Source: Halopseudomonas aestusnigri (lineage in GTDB: Bacteria; Pseudomonadota; Gammaproteobacteria; Pseudomonadales; Pseudomonadaceae). Taken from it: a DNA stretch of 64,000 nt. Below, piece by piece: positions 52,858-62,020 of this stretch (position 1 is the first letter of the stretch; each line of letters opens with the position of its first letter). The position numbers were made by a program, and so were the translations under genes. The stretch covers positions 19,618 to 83,617 of the forward strand of contig NZ_NBYK01000006.1 in the NCBI RefSeq assembly GCF_002197985.1. Direction: 5' to 3'. The notes beneath the pieces were generated by a model. The model had not been told where the DNA came from. It was given only the letters and a program-made list of their open reading frames with translations, and made no database searches.

Positions 52858-55725
52858 ATGACTGGCAGCCGAGCCACGTTCAGCCCCATCTCGCACAGTG
52901 ATCTGCGCCTGCCGCAGATGAACCAGCTGTATGCCCAGTCACGGCTACCGCAGTGGCTGTTGCTGTGCACTGCGCTGATGGTCACGCCCCTTGTCTGGAA
53001 CCAGGCATCCGCGCTGAATCTGTTCAGTTGGCTGGGAGCCCTGGTGTTGCTGGCGTTGTTGCGCCAAATGCTGGTTCGCCGCTACTGGCAGACCCCCTCC
53101 CAGGACCGCCTGCGCCGTCGCTGGAGCTTTTTCTTTCATCTCGGCAATCTGGCTTCGGGCCTTTGCCTGAGCTGGGTCTACATTGCGCTGACACCGCTCG
53201 ACGACTTCGCCCGGCAGACGCTGATGTACAGCATCGCCGGCGGCGTCAGCCTGTGTGTCGGTGTGCTCTACGCCACCCGTTTCAGTGCCTTTGCCTCGTT
53301 TCTGCTGCCGGCCTGGCTGCCGCCGCTGGCCTGGCTGGTGTACGACGGCAGCGCAAGCAGCCAGAACTGGGCGATAATGTCGGGTCTGATGCTGGTGTTC
53401 ATCGTTCTGACCGCCGCGTTGATCCATCGCACCATGCGTCAGGCGATGATCACCAACCTGCGCAATGAAACCCTGCTGGCCAATCTGGGCAGCGCGCACC
53501 AGCGAACCGAAGAGCTGAACCAGCAACTGACCCGCGAGATTGCCCAGCGCCGGCAGGCCGAGCAGTCGCTGCGCGACAGCCACATGGAGCTGGAGGAACG
53601 GGTCAGGCAGCGTACCGCGGAGCTGGAAGCGGCCACCCATAACCTGCGCGCCAGCGAGGCACAGCTGAGCCTGGCCATGGAAGCCAGTCAACTGGGGCTG
53701 TGGGACTGGGACCTGACCACCGACAAGGTCTATCACTCGCGCCTCAAGCCGCTGTTCGGCATGCCCGAGGATGCCGTGCCCAGCATGCTGGAGGACCTGC
53801 GTCCGCTGGTTCACCCGGCCGACGCGACCATGGTACGCAAGACCCTCGCCCAGCACATGAAGAACAAGACCCAGGCCTACCGCATGGAATACCGGGTGCG
53901 CCACGCCGATGGTCACTGGCTCTGGGTCGAGGACAGCGGCCGCGCGGTAGAGCGCGACGCCGACGGCCGGGTTCTGCGGATGATCGGTACCCGCCGCGAC
54001 ATCAGCGCCCGCAAGTTGCAGGATGAGCAGGCCCAGCTCTCGGCGACGGTATTCGAAGCCTCCAGCGAAGGGATCTTCATTCTCAGCCCGGCGCTGGACA
54101 TCCTGGCAGTAAACCAGGCCTACAGCGTGATTACCGGCCTGCAGCAGCAGGATGCCGTGGGCCGCAACATACTCGAGCTCAGCGGATCGGATGAGCTGCG
54201 CCAGCAGTTTTTGCACCTGCAGAGCATGCTCAACAGCAAGGACCGCTGGCAGGGAGAAATGACCGCCCGTCGCCGCAGCGGTGAGTCCTTTCCAATCTGG
54301 CTGCAGATGACCGTGGTACGCAACGCCGCGGCGCAGATTACCCACTATGTCGGGTTCTTCGCCGATCTGACCACCCACCGGCAGACCGAGGAGCAGCTGC
54401 AGTACCTGACCAACTACGACCCGCTCACCCAGCTGGCCAACCGTCGCCGCTTCAGCGAGAACCTGCAGGAAGCCACTGCCCGCGCCCGGCAGAACGACAG
54501 CCAGCTGGCCCTGCTGCACATCGATCTGGACCGTTTCAAGCACATCAACGTGACACTGGGCCATGCCGTAGCCGATGCCCTGCTGCAGGAAGTTGCCCAC
54601 CGGCTGAGCGCACTGCTGGGCGACACCCACGGCCTGGCGCGGCTGTCCGCCGACGAGTTTGTCGTCATCGTTGAGCAGGCCGACTGCAGCGATGCCCTCG
54701 GAGCGCTGGCCGACCAGATCCTTGAGCGCCTGAGCCAGCCCATGCTGATAGCCGAGCACGAGCTGGTGGTCACCGCGTCCATTGGCATCAGCCTGTTCCC
54801 GGCAACCGCACGCGACAGCCTGCAGCTGATTACCCAGGCCAACCAGGCAATGCAACACGCCAAGCACCTGGGCGGCAACCGCTGGCAGTTCTACACGCGC
54901 CAGCTGCGCGCTTACAGCCTTGACCGCCTGCAGCTGGAAAACCAGCTGCGCAAGGCCATCGACGAACAGCAGTTGATGGTGCATTTCCAGCCGAAACTGC
55001 ACCTGGCCAGCGATCGCATCCGCAGCGCCGAAGCCCTGGTGCGCTGGCAGCATCCGATACGCGGAATAATGATGCCGGGCGACTTCATCAGTATCGCCGA
55101 GGAGACCGGTCTGATCGTCGCCCTGGGCGAGCAGGTGCTGAATGCAGCCTGCGCACAGGCCAGCCGCTGGTGCCATCAGGGTCCGGCGTCTGTTGTCGTA
55201 TCGGTCAACCTGTCGGTTCAGCAGCTGCGTCAGGAGGGTTTTGCCAGCCGCGTCCGACAGGCGCTGGAACGCCATAACCTCCCGGCCCGTCTGCTGGAGC
55301 TGGAGTTGACCGAAAGCATGCTGGCCGAGCACAGCGAGGCGATCGTCGACAATATCAACGCACTGCAGGCGCTGGGTGTCAGCCTGTCGGTCGATGACTT
55401 CGGCACCGGCTATTCGTCATTGGCCTACCTCAAGCGTTTCCCGATCAGCACCCTGAAGATCGACCGGGCCTTCATCGCAGCGCTTAACGACGCGCCCGGC
55501 GACGATGCCATTGTTCGCGCCGTAATTGCCATGGCCCACAGCCTGTCGCTGCAGGTCGTGGCAGAGGGCGTGGAGACCGAGGCCCAGCTGCAGTTCCTCA
55601 AGGAAAACGGCTGCGATGATGTCCAGGGCTACCTGATCAGCCGGCCGATCGACGCCGAGACCTTTACCACCCTGCTGGAGCAGAGCCAGCCTGCCCGCGA
55701 CCTGCTCGATACGCTCGGACGCTGA
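52858..55725 (+). CDS. Membrane PAS-GGDEF-EAL protein, probable c-di-GMP phosphodiesterase
   Basis: The 955-residue protein has about five N-terminal membrane helices (to about 200), a coiled-coil linker (about 205-265), two PAS/PAC domains (about 265-390 and 395-515), GGDEF (about 515-675) and EAL (about 695-940). The GGDEF loop reads SADEF (about 597-601), so cyclase activity is doubtful. The EAL domain keeps EALVRWQHP, ELELTESML, DDFGTGYSSLAYL and VAEGVETEAQ, so c-di-GMP hydrolysis is likely. The start is uncertain (weak ribosome binding site; ATG 52918 is possible). The 207 bp upstream hold no recognisable feature. Confidence 0.9.
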   Translation: MTGSRATFSPISHSDLRLPQMNQLYAQSRLPQWLLLCTALMVTPLVWNQASALNLFSWLGALVLLALLRQMLVRRYWQTPSQDRLRRRWSFFFHLGNLASGLCLSWVYIALTPLDDFARQTLMYSIAGGVSLCVGVLYATRFSAFASFLLPAWLPPLAWLVYDGSASSQNWAIMSGLMLVFIVLTAALIHRTMRQAMITNLRNETLLANLGSAHQRTEELNQQLTREIAQRRQAEQSLRDSHMELEERVRQRTAELEAATHNLRASEAQLSLAMEASQLGLWDWDLTTDKVYHSRLKPLFGMPEDAVPSMLEDLRPLVHPADATMVRKTLAQHMKNKTQAYRMEYRVRHADGHWLWVEDSGRAVERDADGRVLRMIGTRRDISARKLQDEQAQLSATVFEASSEGIFILSPALDILAVNQAYSVITGLQQQDAVGRNILELSGSDELRQQFLHLQSMLNSKDRWQGEMTARRRSGESFPIWLQMTVVRNAAAQITHYVGFFADLTTHRQTEEQLQYLTNYDPLTQLANRRRFSENLQEATARARQNDSQLALLHIDLDRFKHINVTLGHAVADALLQEVAHRLSALLGDTHGLARLSADEFVVIVEQADCSDALGALADQILERLSQPMLIAEHELVVTASIGISLFPATARDSLQLITQANQAMQHAKHLGGNRWQFYTRQLRAYSLDRLQLENQLRKAIDEQQLMVHFQPKLHLASDRIRSAEALVRWQHPIRGIMMPGDFISIAEETGLIVALGEQVLNAACAQASRWCHQGPASVVVSVNLSVQQLRQEGFASRVRQALERHNLPARLLELELTESMLAEHSEAIVDNINALQALGVSLSVDDFGTGYSSLAYLKRFPISTLKIDRAFIAALNDAPGDDAIVRAVIAMAHSLSLQVVAEGVETEAQLQFLKENGCDDVQGYLISRPIDAETFTTLLEQSQPARDLLDTLGR

Positions 55726-55732
55726 CGCTCGC

Positions 55733-57199
55733 CTAGCGCTGGTCCAGCCAGCGGTGACCGCGCCGCTCGAGCAGGCTGTCGGCCGCTTCCGGGCCCCAGC
55801 TGCCGGCAGGGTAACGCTTGGGTGACCGATAGCAGTCACGCCAGCCGTCGATGATCGGATCAACCCAGCGCCACGCGGCACCGATTTCGTCCCGCCGCAT
55901 GAACAGGGTCGCGTCCCCTTCGATGACATCCAGCAGCAGCCGCTCGTAGGCGTCCCAGCGGCGACGGGTAAAGGCCTCGTCGAAATTCAGGTCCAGCTCC
56001 ACTTCCTGCAATCCCATCCCGCGGCCGGGCGACTTGGCCATCAGCGACAGACGAATGCCCTCATCCGGCTGCAGGCTGATGGTCAGCCGGTTGTTTTCCG
56101 GACTGTCACCATGCTGCGGGAACAACTTGTGCGGCACCGGTTTGAACTGGATGACAATTTCGGACTTGCGCTGTGCCATGCACTTGCCCGTGCGCAGGTA
56201 AAACGGCACACCGGCCCAGCGCCAGTTGTCGATCTCGACCTGCAGAGCAACAAAGGTCTCGGTGTTGCTGTCGTGGTCGACACTTTTCTCGAAGTAGTAG
56301 GCCGGCAGCCGCTCGCCGGCATGCTCACCGGCAGCATACTGGCCACGTACGGTGCGGTCCTGAACGTCCATACCGGTAATCGGCCGCAGCGCCTCGAGAA
56401 TCTTCAGCTTCTCGTTGCGCACCGCCTCCGGCTCGAAATGCACCGGCGCTTCCATGGCCACCAGGCAGAGCAGTTGCAAGAGGTGGTTCTGCACCATGTC
56501 ACGCATCGCCCCGGCGCGGTCGTAATAGTCACCACGATTTTCCACGCCGACACTTTCCAGCACGCTGATCTGCACATGGTCGATATGCGCATTGCGCCAC
56601 AACGGCTCGAACAGGGCGTTGCCAAAACGCAACGCCAGCAGATTCTGTACCGCTTCCTTGCCGAGGTAGTGGTCGATCCGGAACACCCGCGACTCATCAA
56701 ACACCTGGCCTATCTGCTCGTTGATCATGTTCGCCGTCTGCAGGCTCTCGCCCAGCGGCTTTTCCAGCACCACGCGGGCATGCTCGTCGACCAGGCCAAC
56801 CGAGGCCAGGTGCTGAACTGTGGGCGCAAACAGATTCGGCAGGGTCGCCAGATAAAACACCCGAACCCGACCGGTGCCGGGCTTGAGAACCTTGGTCAGC
56901 CGCGGAAAGGCCACCCGCTGGCTGACATCCAGCGACAGGTAGTCCAGGCGCTCGGCGAACACCTCCCAGACGCTTTGGTCAAAATCGCGGCGTGAGACAT
57001 GCTGGCCAACATGGCGCTTGACCAGCTTGCGATAGCTTTCAAGGCTGTGCTCGGCGCGGGCCAGCGCCAGAATCCGCGTCTCCGGGTGCAGATGACCGTC
57101 GCGATGCAGGTAATAGAGCGCTGGCAGCAACTTGCGCATGGCCAGATCGCCGGTGCCGCCGAACACCACCATGTCACACCTGATTCCCGCCCGAGCCAC
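55733..57199 (-). CDS. zwf: Glucose-6-phosphate 1-dehydrogenase
   Basis: The 488-residue enzyme oxidises glucose-6-phosphate to 6-phosphogluconolactone, feeding the Entner-Doudoroff and pentose phosphate routes. It has the coenzyme loop FGGTGDLAMRKLLPALYYL near residue 13 and the active-site RIDHYLGKEAVQNLLALRFGN near 174, then GVPFYLRTGKCMAQRKSEIVIQF. The start is GTG at 57199 with a perfect AGGAGG 7 nt upstream. pgl and eda, usually next in Pseudomonas, are absent; the stop is 7 bp from the convergent GGDEF-EAL gene. hexR is divergent. Confidence 0.95.
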   Translation of the reverse strand: MARAGIRCDMVVFGGTGDLAMRKLLPALYYLHRDGHLHPETRILALARAEHSLESYRKLVKRHVGQHVSRRDFDQSVWEVFAERLDYLSLDVSQRVAFPRLTKVLKPGTGRVRVFYLATLPNLFAPTVQHLASVGLVDEHARVVLEKPLGESLQTANMINEQIGQVFDESRVFRIDHYLGKEAVQNLLALRFGNALFEPLWRNAHIDHVQISVLESVGVENRGDYYDRAGAMRDMVQNHLLQLLCLVAMEAPVHFEPEAVRNEKLKILEALRPITGMDVQDRTVRGQYAAGEHAGERLPAYYFEKSVDHDSNTETFVALQVEIDNWRWAGVPFYLRTGKCMAQRKSEIVIQFKPVPHKLFPQHGDSPENNRLTISLQPDEGIRLSLMAKSPGRGMGLQEVELDLNFDEAFTRRRWDAYERLLLDVIEGDATLFMRRDEIGAAWRWVDPIIDGWRDCYRSPKRYPAGSWGPEAADSLLERRGHRWLDQR

Positions 57200-57234
57200 G
57201 TCAAATCCTCCTGCCCGCCACACCCCAGCCGTTT

Positions 57235-57251
57235 TTGTAGTATAACTACAA
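57235..57251. promoter_or_regulatory. HexR operator between zwf and hexR
   Basis: TTGTAGTATAACTACAA is a perfect inverted repeat (7 bp arms, 3-bp centre), fitting the TGTA-N7-TACA pattern known for HexR sites in gammaproteobacteria. A -10-like TATACT on the minus strand (57239-57244) overlaps it, so binding would block zwf transcription and probably autoregulate hexR. Confidence 0.75.
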
Positions 57252-57334
57252 GCATTACTACACCACGGGTGATCGAACTATCCCAGATACGGCAGCCAAG
57301 CTGCCCCTCATTCGCTGCCAGACATCATGCCATC

Positions 57335-58204
57335 ATGAACATGCTCCAGCACATCGCTGCCCACCGTGACCAGCTCAGAAAGTCCGAGCTGAAGGTCGCC
57401 GATTTTGTCATCGCGCAGGCCGCGCAGGTGATGCACTCATCGATGGCCGACCTGTCGCAGCAGGTCGGCGTCAGCGAGCCCACCATCGTACGCTTCTGCC
57501 GGGCAATTGGCTGCAGCGGATTTCAGGATCTCAAGCTGAAACTGGCCCAGAGCCTCGCCGCCGGGGCCAGTTTCGGACAGTTCTCGATCAGCGAGGACGA
57601 CAGCGTCGACACCCTGTCGCACAAGATCTTTGACACCACCCTAGCCACCCTGATGGATGTGCGCGAACGCCTTGATCCCGCCGCCATCGAACAGGCCATC
57701 AGCGCCCTAACCCACGCCCGCCGCGTAGAGTTTTACGGCTTTGGAGCCTCCGGCGCCGTGGCCAGCGATGCCCAGCACAAGTTCTTCCGCCTGCTGGTCT
57801 CCACCGCCGCCTATTCCGACCCGCACATGCAGGCCATGTCTGCCGTGACCCTGGGCCCGGAAGATGTGGCGGTCGCGATCTCGCAGACCGGACGCACCAA
57901 GGACCTGCTGCACTCGGCCAGTCTGGTGGTGGAAACCGGCGCGACCCTGATCAGCCTGTGCCCGAGCCGCACACCGCTGGCCGAACTCGGTCAGGTGCAC
58001 ATTCCGATCGACGTGCCCGAAGACACCGACATCTACACGCCGCTGTCCTCACGCATCGCCCATCTGGTGGTCATTGATGTGCTGGCGATGGGCATGGCCA
58101 TGCGCCGCGGCCCGGAGTTGGTCAACCACCTCAAGAGCGTCAAGCGCAGCCTGCGCGGCCTGCGCCTGTCGAACAAGGCTAGTCGCAGCGAGCTGGGCGA
58201 GTAG
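57335..58204 (+). CDS. hexR: Transcriptional repressor HexR
   Basis: The 289-residue RpiR-family protein has an N-terminal HTH (about 1-75; SSMADLSQQVGVSEPTIVRFCRAIGCSGFQDLKLKLAQSLA) and a SIS sugar-phosphate domain (about 120-255; VEFYGFGASGAVASDAQHKFFRLL, AISQTGRTKDLL). It is nearly identical in pattern to Pseudomonas HexR, which releases DNA on binding 2-keto-3-deoxy-6-phosphogluconate. The ribosome binding site is not evident. Its last 26 bp overlap the end of the convergent arsJ gene. Confidence 0.95.
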   Translation: MNMLQHIAAHRDQLRKSELKVADFVIAQAAQVMHSSMADLSQQVGVSEPTIVRFCRAIGCSGFQDLKLKLAQSLAAGASFGQFSISEDDSVDTLSHKIFDTTLATLMDVRERLDPAAIEQAISALTHARRVEFYGFGASGAVASDAQHKFFRLLVSTAAYSDPHMQAMSAVTLGPEDVAVAISQTGRTKDLLHSASLVVETGATLISLCPSRTPLAELGQVHIPIDVPEDTDIYTPLSSRIAHLVVIDVLAMGMAMRRGPELVNHLKSVKRSLRGLRLSNKASRSELGE

Positions 58205-59411
58205 CGCCGGCCGGCAGCGCCAGCGAGATCAGACCGGCTGCCAGTACCAGCGCCGCCGACAGCCAGAGGCAGGCCACCAGCCCGTACTGCTGATACACCC
58301 AACCGGAGAGCAACGTGCCCAGCAGGCGCCCAGCCGCATTGGACATGTAGTAGAAGCCGACATCCAGCGACACCGCATCGCGCGCAGCCCAGGATACGAT
58401 CAGGTAACTGTGCAGCGCCGAATTGAGCGCGAACACCACGCCAAACACCAGCAAGCCGCCGAGCAGCGCCCAGCGCGATTGCCCATCCAGCATCAACCCA
58501 AGCGCAATCAGCGCCGGCACCACGGCCAGCGCCAGCGCCCAACCAGCCGCTGCGCGTCCGCCCGGCTGGTGACTACTGCGTCGCCCGGTCACGGCTGGTG
58601 CGCGGGCCTGCACCACGCCGTAACCAATTACCCAGAGCGCCATAAAGGCACCCACCGACCAGACATCCCAGCCAAATACCGCCGACAGATAGACCGGCAG
58701 GGCGACCACAAACCAGACGTCACGCGAGGCAAACAGGCATAGCCGAGCGGCCGACAGCAGGTTGATCGCCCGGCTCTTGGACAGCAGGTCACGAAACTTG
58801 AGTTTGCCCTTGGTGCGGCCCAGATCACGGCGCAGCAGGCGCAAGCTCAGAAGCCAGACCAGCGCCAGCGCGATGGCCATCGCCAGCACCGCACCACGGA
58901 ATCCGAGCAGCGCCAGCAGCCCCGCGCCGAGGAAGAAACCAACGCCCTTGAGCGCGTTTTTCGAGCCGGTCAGCAGCGCCACCCAACGGTACAGCGCACC
59001 CTGCTGTTCGTCCGGCAGCAGCAGTTTGACCGCGCTCTTGGCACTCATCTTGTTCAGGTCCTTGGCGATGCCCGACAGCGCCTGCGCCGCCATCACCCAG
59101 CCCACCGTGAGCCAGCCGGTCGGCACCGCCAGCATGCCGAGCGCCAGCACCTGCAACGCCAGGCCGATATTCATGGTGCGGTTCAACCCGATCCGCGCGC
59201 CCAGCCAGCCACCCAGCAGGTTGGTCACCACACCGAAGAATTCGTAGAACAGGAACAATCCGGCGATCTGTAGCGGGCTGTAGCCGAGCTGGTGGAAGTG
59301 CAACACCACCAGCATGCGCAGCGCCCCGTCGGTGAGAGTGAAGCTCCAGTAGTTGCCGGTGACCACCAGATACTGCCGAACCTCCGCCGGCAACTGCATC
59401 AGTCGCCGCAT
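58179..59411 (-). CDS. arsJ: Organoarsenical efflux MFS transporter ArsJ
   Basis: The 410-residue, roughly 12-helix carrier begins [40 protein letters not shown], the ArsJ hallmark, followed by LFLFYEFFGVVTNLLGGWLGARIG and ALSGIAKDLNKMSAKSAVK. ArsJ exports 1-arseno-3-phosphoglycerate made by the partner GAPDH, conferring arsenate resistance. Its ATG overlaps the GAPDH stop (TGATG), so translation is coupled. Its 3' end overlaps hexR by 26 bp with no terminator. Confidence 0.93.
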   Translation of the reverse strand: MRRLMQLPAEVRQYLVVTGNYWSFTLTDGALRMLVVLHFHQLGYSPLQIAGLFLFYEFFGVVTNLLGGWLGARIGLNRTMNIGLALQVLALGMLAVPTGWLTVGWVMAAQALSGIAKDLNKMSAKSAVKLLLPDEQQGALYRWVALLTGSKNALKGVGFFLGAGLLALLGFRGAVLAMAIALALVWLLSLRLLRRDLGRTKGKLKFRDLLSKSRAINLLSAARLCLFASRDVWFVVALPVYLSAVFGWDVWSVGAFMALWVIGYGVVQARAPAVTGRRSSHQPGGRAAAGWALALAVVPALIALGLMLDGQSRWALLGGLLVFGVVFALNSALHSYLIVSWAARDAVSLDVGFYYMSNAAGRLLGTLLSGWVYQQYGLVACLWLSAALVLAAGLISLALPAGATRPARCD

Positions 59412-60418
59412 CAATTGCCCGCCTGCCCCACCTTGCGCGCCAGCTCGACCAGGCGGTTGCTGTAGCCCCACTCGTTGTCGTACCAGCTGTAAATCTTCAC
59501 CTGGGTGCCGTTGACCACCATGGTGCTGAGCGCGTCGATGATCGAGGAGCGCGGATCGGTACGATAATCGATCGACACCAGCGGCCGTTCCTCGTAACCG
59601 AGAATCCCCGCCAGCGGGCCCGCAGCGGCGGCCTTGAACAGCGCGTTGACCTCATCCACCGTGGTCGCACGTTCGACCTCGAACACACAATCAGTCAGCG
59701 AAGCGTTGGCCAGCGGCACCCGTACCGCGTGGCCGTTCAGCTTGCCGCGCAGCTCGGGGAAGATTTCAGCAATCGCGGTTGCCGAGCCGGTGCTGGTCGG
59801 GATCAGGCTCATGCCGCAGGCGCGGGCGCGGCGCAGATCCTTGTGCGGCTGATCAAGAATGCTCTGGGTGTTGGTCAGGTCGTGAATGGTGGTGATCGAG
59901 CCGTGACGAATGCCCAGCGCCTCGTGGATCACCTTGACCACCGGGGCCAGGCAGTTGGTGGTGCAGGAGGCGGCGGTCACAATCGGGTGCGCGGCCGGGT
60001 CGAACAGCTGGTCGTTTACACCCAGCACCACGTTAAGCACCCCCGGCTCCTTGACCGGCGCACTGACTACCACCCGGCGTACGCCCTGATCCAGATAGGG
60101 TTGCAGCGCAGTGCTGGTCTTGTTGACGCCGCTGGCCTCGATCACCAGATCGCAACCAGACCAGTCGGTATCGGCAATCGCCCGGTTGCGTGTCAGCGGC
60201 AGCCGGCGGCCCTCAATGACAATCGCATCACCATCGGCCTGTGCCTCGTGCTGCCAGCGCCCGTGTACCGAGTCGAAGTTGAGCAGATGGGCGTGGGTTG
60301 CAGCGTCACCGCCCGGGTCGTTGATCTGCACAAACTCCAGCTCCGGCCAGTCCCAGGCGGCGCGCAGGGCCAGCTTGCCGATGCGGCCGAAGCCGTTGAT
60401 GCCAATCTTGATGCTCAT
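59411..60418 (-). CDS. ArsJ-associated glyceraldehyde-3-phosphate dehydrogenase
   Basis: The 335-residue enzyme has the NAD fold [17 protein letters not shown] at the N-terminus, catalytic Cys152 in [15 protein letters not shown], and [20 protein letters not shown] and [16 protein letters not shown]. Coupled to arsJ, it is of the type that uses arsenate in place of phosphate to form 1-arseno-3-phosphoglycerate for export. GGAGG stands 8 nt before the ATG. It follows arsR by 70 bp and is the middle gene of arsR-gap-arsJ. Confidence 0.93.
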   Translation of the reverse strand: MSIKIGINGFGRIGKLALRAAWDWPELEFVQINDPGGDAATHAHLLNFDSVHGRWQHEAQADGDAIVIEGRRLPLTRNRAIADTDWSGCDLVIEASGVNKTSTALQPYLDQGVRRVVVSAPVKEPGVLNVVLGVNDQLFDPAAHPIVTAASCTTNCLAPVVKVIHEALGIRHGSITTIHDLTNTQSILDQPHKDLRRARACGMSLIPTSTGSATAIAEIFPELRGKLNGHAVRVPLANASLTDCVFEVERATTVDEVNALFKAAAAGPLAGILGYEERPLVSIDYRTDPRSSIIDALSTMVVNGTQVKIYSWYDNEWGYSNRLVELARKVGQAGN

Positions 60419-60488
60419 GTTGCGTCCCTCCGATTGACCCGCACCGATTGCGCCGGGCCCTTGTTCTCAGAATAGTCCCTGGCGCGGC

Positions 60489-60848
60489 TCAGCGACGCGC
60501 AGGAGGCTCACAGCAGGTGGCCGCAGCGCCCGCCAAACGGGCCCGCTGAGCCTCCAGCCAGCACGGCTGGCTGTGCGCGGCCTGCCTGATCACCTCACCC
60601 GCCCAAGCCGGCAAATCCGGGTGCAGCCGGTAATAGACCCACTGCCCGCGCCGCTCATCCATCAGCACATTCAGCTTGCGCAGCAGCGCCAGATGTCTGG
60701 ATATCTTCGGCTGCGACAGGGCCAGCGCGCCGGTCAGCTCGCAGACGCAGAGTTCCGGGCTGTCGACCAGCAGCGCGCAGATGCGGGCACGGGTGTCATC
60801 GGCCAGCGCCTTGAACAGCGCTGGCGGCGTCAAAGGGTCATTCAACAT
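60489..60848 (-). CDS. arsR: Arsenic-responsive repressor ArsR
   Basis: The 119-residue winged-helix repressor begins MLNDPLTPPALFKALADDTRARI, carries the As(III)-binding pair Cys34 and Cys36 in PELCVCELTGAL, a recognition helix SQPKISRHLALLRKLNVL, and a C-terminal TCCEPP pair. The sensor sits in the classical alpha3 position. The Shine-Dalgarno is weak (AAGTGA). It is divergent from acr3 and heads arsR-gap-arsJ, with a palindromic operator between. Confidence 0.94.
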   Translation of the reverse strand: MLNDPLTPPALFKALADDTRARICALLVDSPELCVCELTGALALSQPKISRHLALLRKLNVLMDERRGQWVYYRLHPDLPAWAGEVIRQAAHSQPCWLEAQRARLAGAAATCCEPPARR

Positions 60849-60857
60849 AAAATTCAC

Positions 60858-60905
60858 TTGTACAATCAGCCTGCGGGCAATATATATGAAATACCGTATA
60901 TACGG
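60858..60905. promoter_or_regulatory. Divergent arsR/acr3 promoter with palindromic operator
   Basis: On the plus strand TTGTAC (60858-60863) and TATATA (60881-60886) are 17 bp apart. A perfect palindrome CCGTATATACGG (60894-60905) follows near the predicted acr3 transcript start, a position suited to ArsR repression. The AT-rich stretch resembles other ArsR operators. Confidence 0.6.
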
Positions 60906-60943
60906 GAAAGTGAATATTTTGTGACACCAGACAAGGTCCGCCC

Positions 60944-62002
60944 ATGCACAGCAGCATTGAATCCACCCGCCAACCCTCACCCATGGGCCGTTTTGAACGC
61001 TACCTGACGCTCTGGGTAGCCCTCTGCATTGCCCTCGGCACCCTGCTCGGCGTGCTGCTGCCGGCCCCCATGCAGGCACTGGGCTCGCTCAGCGTGGCCA
61101 ACGTCAACCTGCCGGTCGGTCTGCTGATCTGGGTGATGATCATCCCGATGCTGATGAAGGTCGACTTTGCCTCGCTCGGCGAAGTGCGGCAGCAGACCCG
61201 CGGCATTGCCATCACCCTGCTGGTGAACTGGGCGATCAAGCCTTTTTCGATGGCGCTGTTTGCCTGGCTGTTCATTCGCCAGCTGTTTGCCGGCTGGCTG
61301 CCGGCCGAGCAACTGGACCACTACGTCGCAGGTCTGATCCTGCTGGGTGCTGCGCCCTGCACGGCAATGGTGTTTGTCTGGAGCAACCTGTGCCGCGGCA
61401 ACCCGCAGTTCACCCTGAGTCAGGTGGCGCTGAACGATGCGGTGATGGTGATCGCCTTTGCGCCGATTGTCGCGCTGCTGCTCGGGGTCAGCGATATCGT
61501 CGTGCCCTGGGATACCCTGCTGCTGTCGGTCGGCCTGTATATCGTGCTGCCGCTGGCGATTGCCCAGACTGCACGCTATCTGCTGCTGCGCCGCGGCAAG
61601 GCCGCGCTGGAGCAGGCACTAAGCGCCATTGCCCCCTTGTCGATGGGGGCGCTGCTGGCGACGCTGGTACTGCTGTTTTCGTTTCAGGGCGAGGCGCTGG
61701 TGCAACAACCGCTGGTGATTGCCCTGCTGGCCATCCCGATTCTGCTGCAGACGCTGTTTATCGCCGCGCTCGGCTACGGCCTGAACCGGCGGTTTGGGGT
61801 ACGCCATGACGTGGCGGCACCCTCGACCCTGATTGGCGCCTCCAATTTCTTTGAGCTGGCCGTCGCGGTAGCCATCGCCCTGTACGGTTTCAACTCCGGC
61901 GCCGCACTGGCAACGGTCGTTGGCGTGCTGATTGAAGTACCATTGATGCTCTGGCTGGTCGGTATCATCAACCGCAGCCGCCCCTGGTACGAATCCCGCT
62001 GA
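60944..62002 (+). CDS. acr3: Arsenite efflux transporter, Acr3 family
   Basis: The 352-residue, ten-helix transporter expels As(III). LGAAPCTAMVFVWSNLCRGNPQFTLSQVALND contains the essential membrane cysteine (Cys139), and LIGASNFFELAVAVAIALYG holds the conserved glutamate near 307. AAGG stands shortly before the ATG. It is transcribed away from arsR and shares its operator. No arsC or arsH is beside it; a parvulin gene follows 18 bp later. Confidence 0.94.
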   Translation: MHSSIESTRQPSPMGRFERYLTLWVALCIALGTLLGVLLPAPMQALGSLSVANVNLPVGLLIWVMIIPMLMKVDFASLGEVRQQTRGIAITLLVNWAIKPFSMALFAWLFIRQLFAGWLPAEQLDHYVAGLILLGAAPCTAMVFVWSNLCRGNPQFTLSQVALNDAVMVIAFAPIVALLLGVSDIVVPWDTLLLSVGLYIVLPLAIAQTARYLLLRRGKAALEQALSAIAPLSMGALLATLVLLFSFQGEALVQQPLVIALLAIPILLQTLFIAALGYGLNRRFGVRHDVAAPSTLIGASNFFELAVAVAIALYGFNSGAALATVVGVLIEVPLMLWLVGIINRSRPWYESR

Positions 62003-62020
62003 ACCGAGAGGACCCCCGTC

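Noticed and set aside
52945-55332. Very long minus-strand open frame opposite the PAS-GGDEF-EAL gene
   Set aside because: Its composition (Gln, His, Val and Leu rich) is typical of antisense translation and the plus strand encodes complete recognisable domains.
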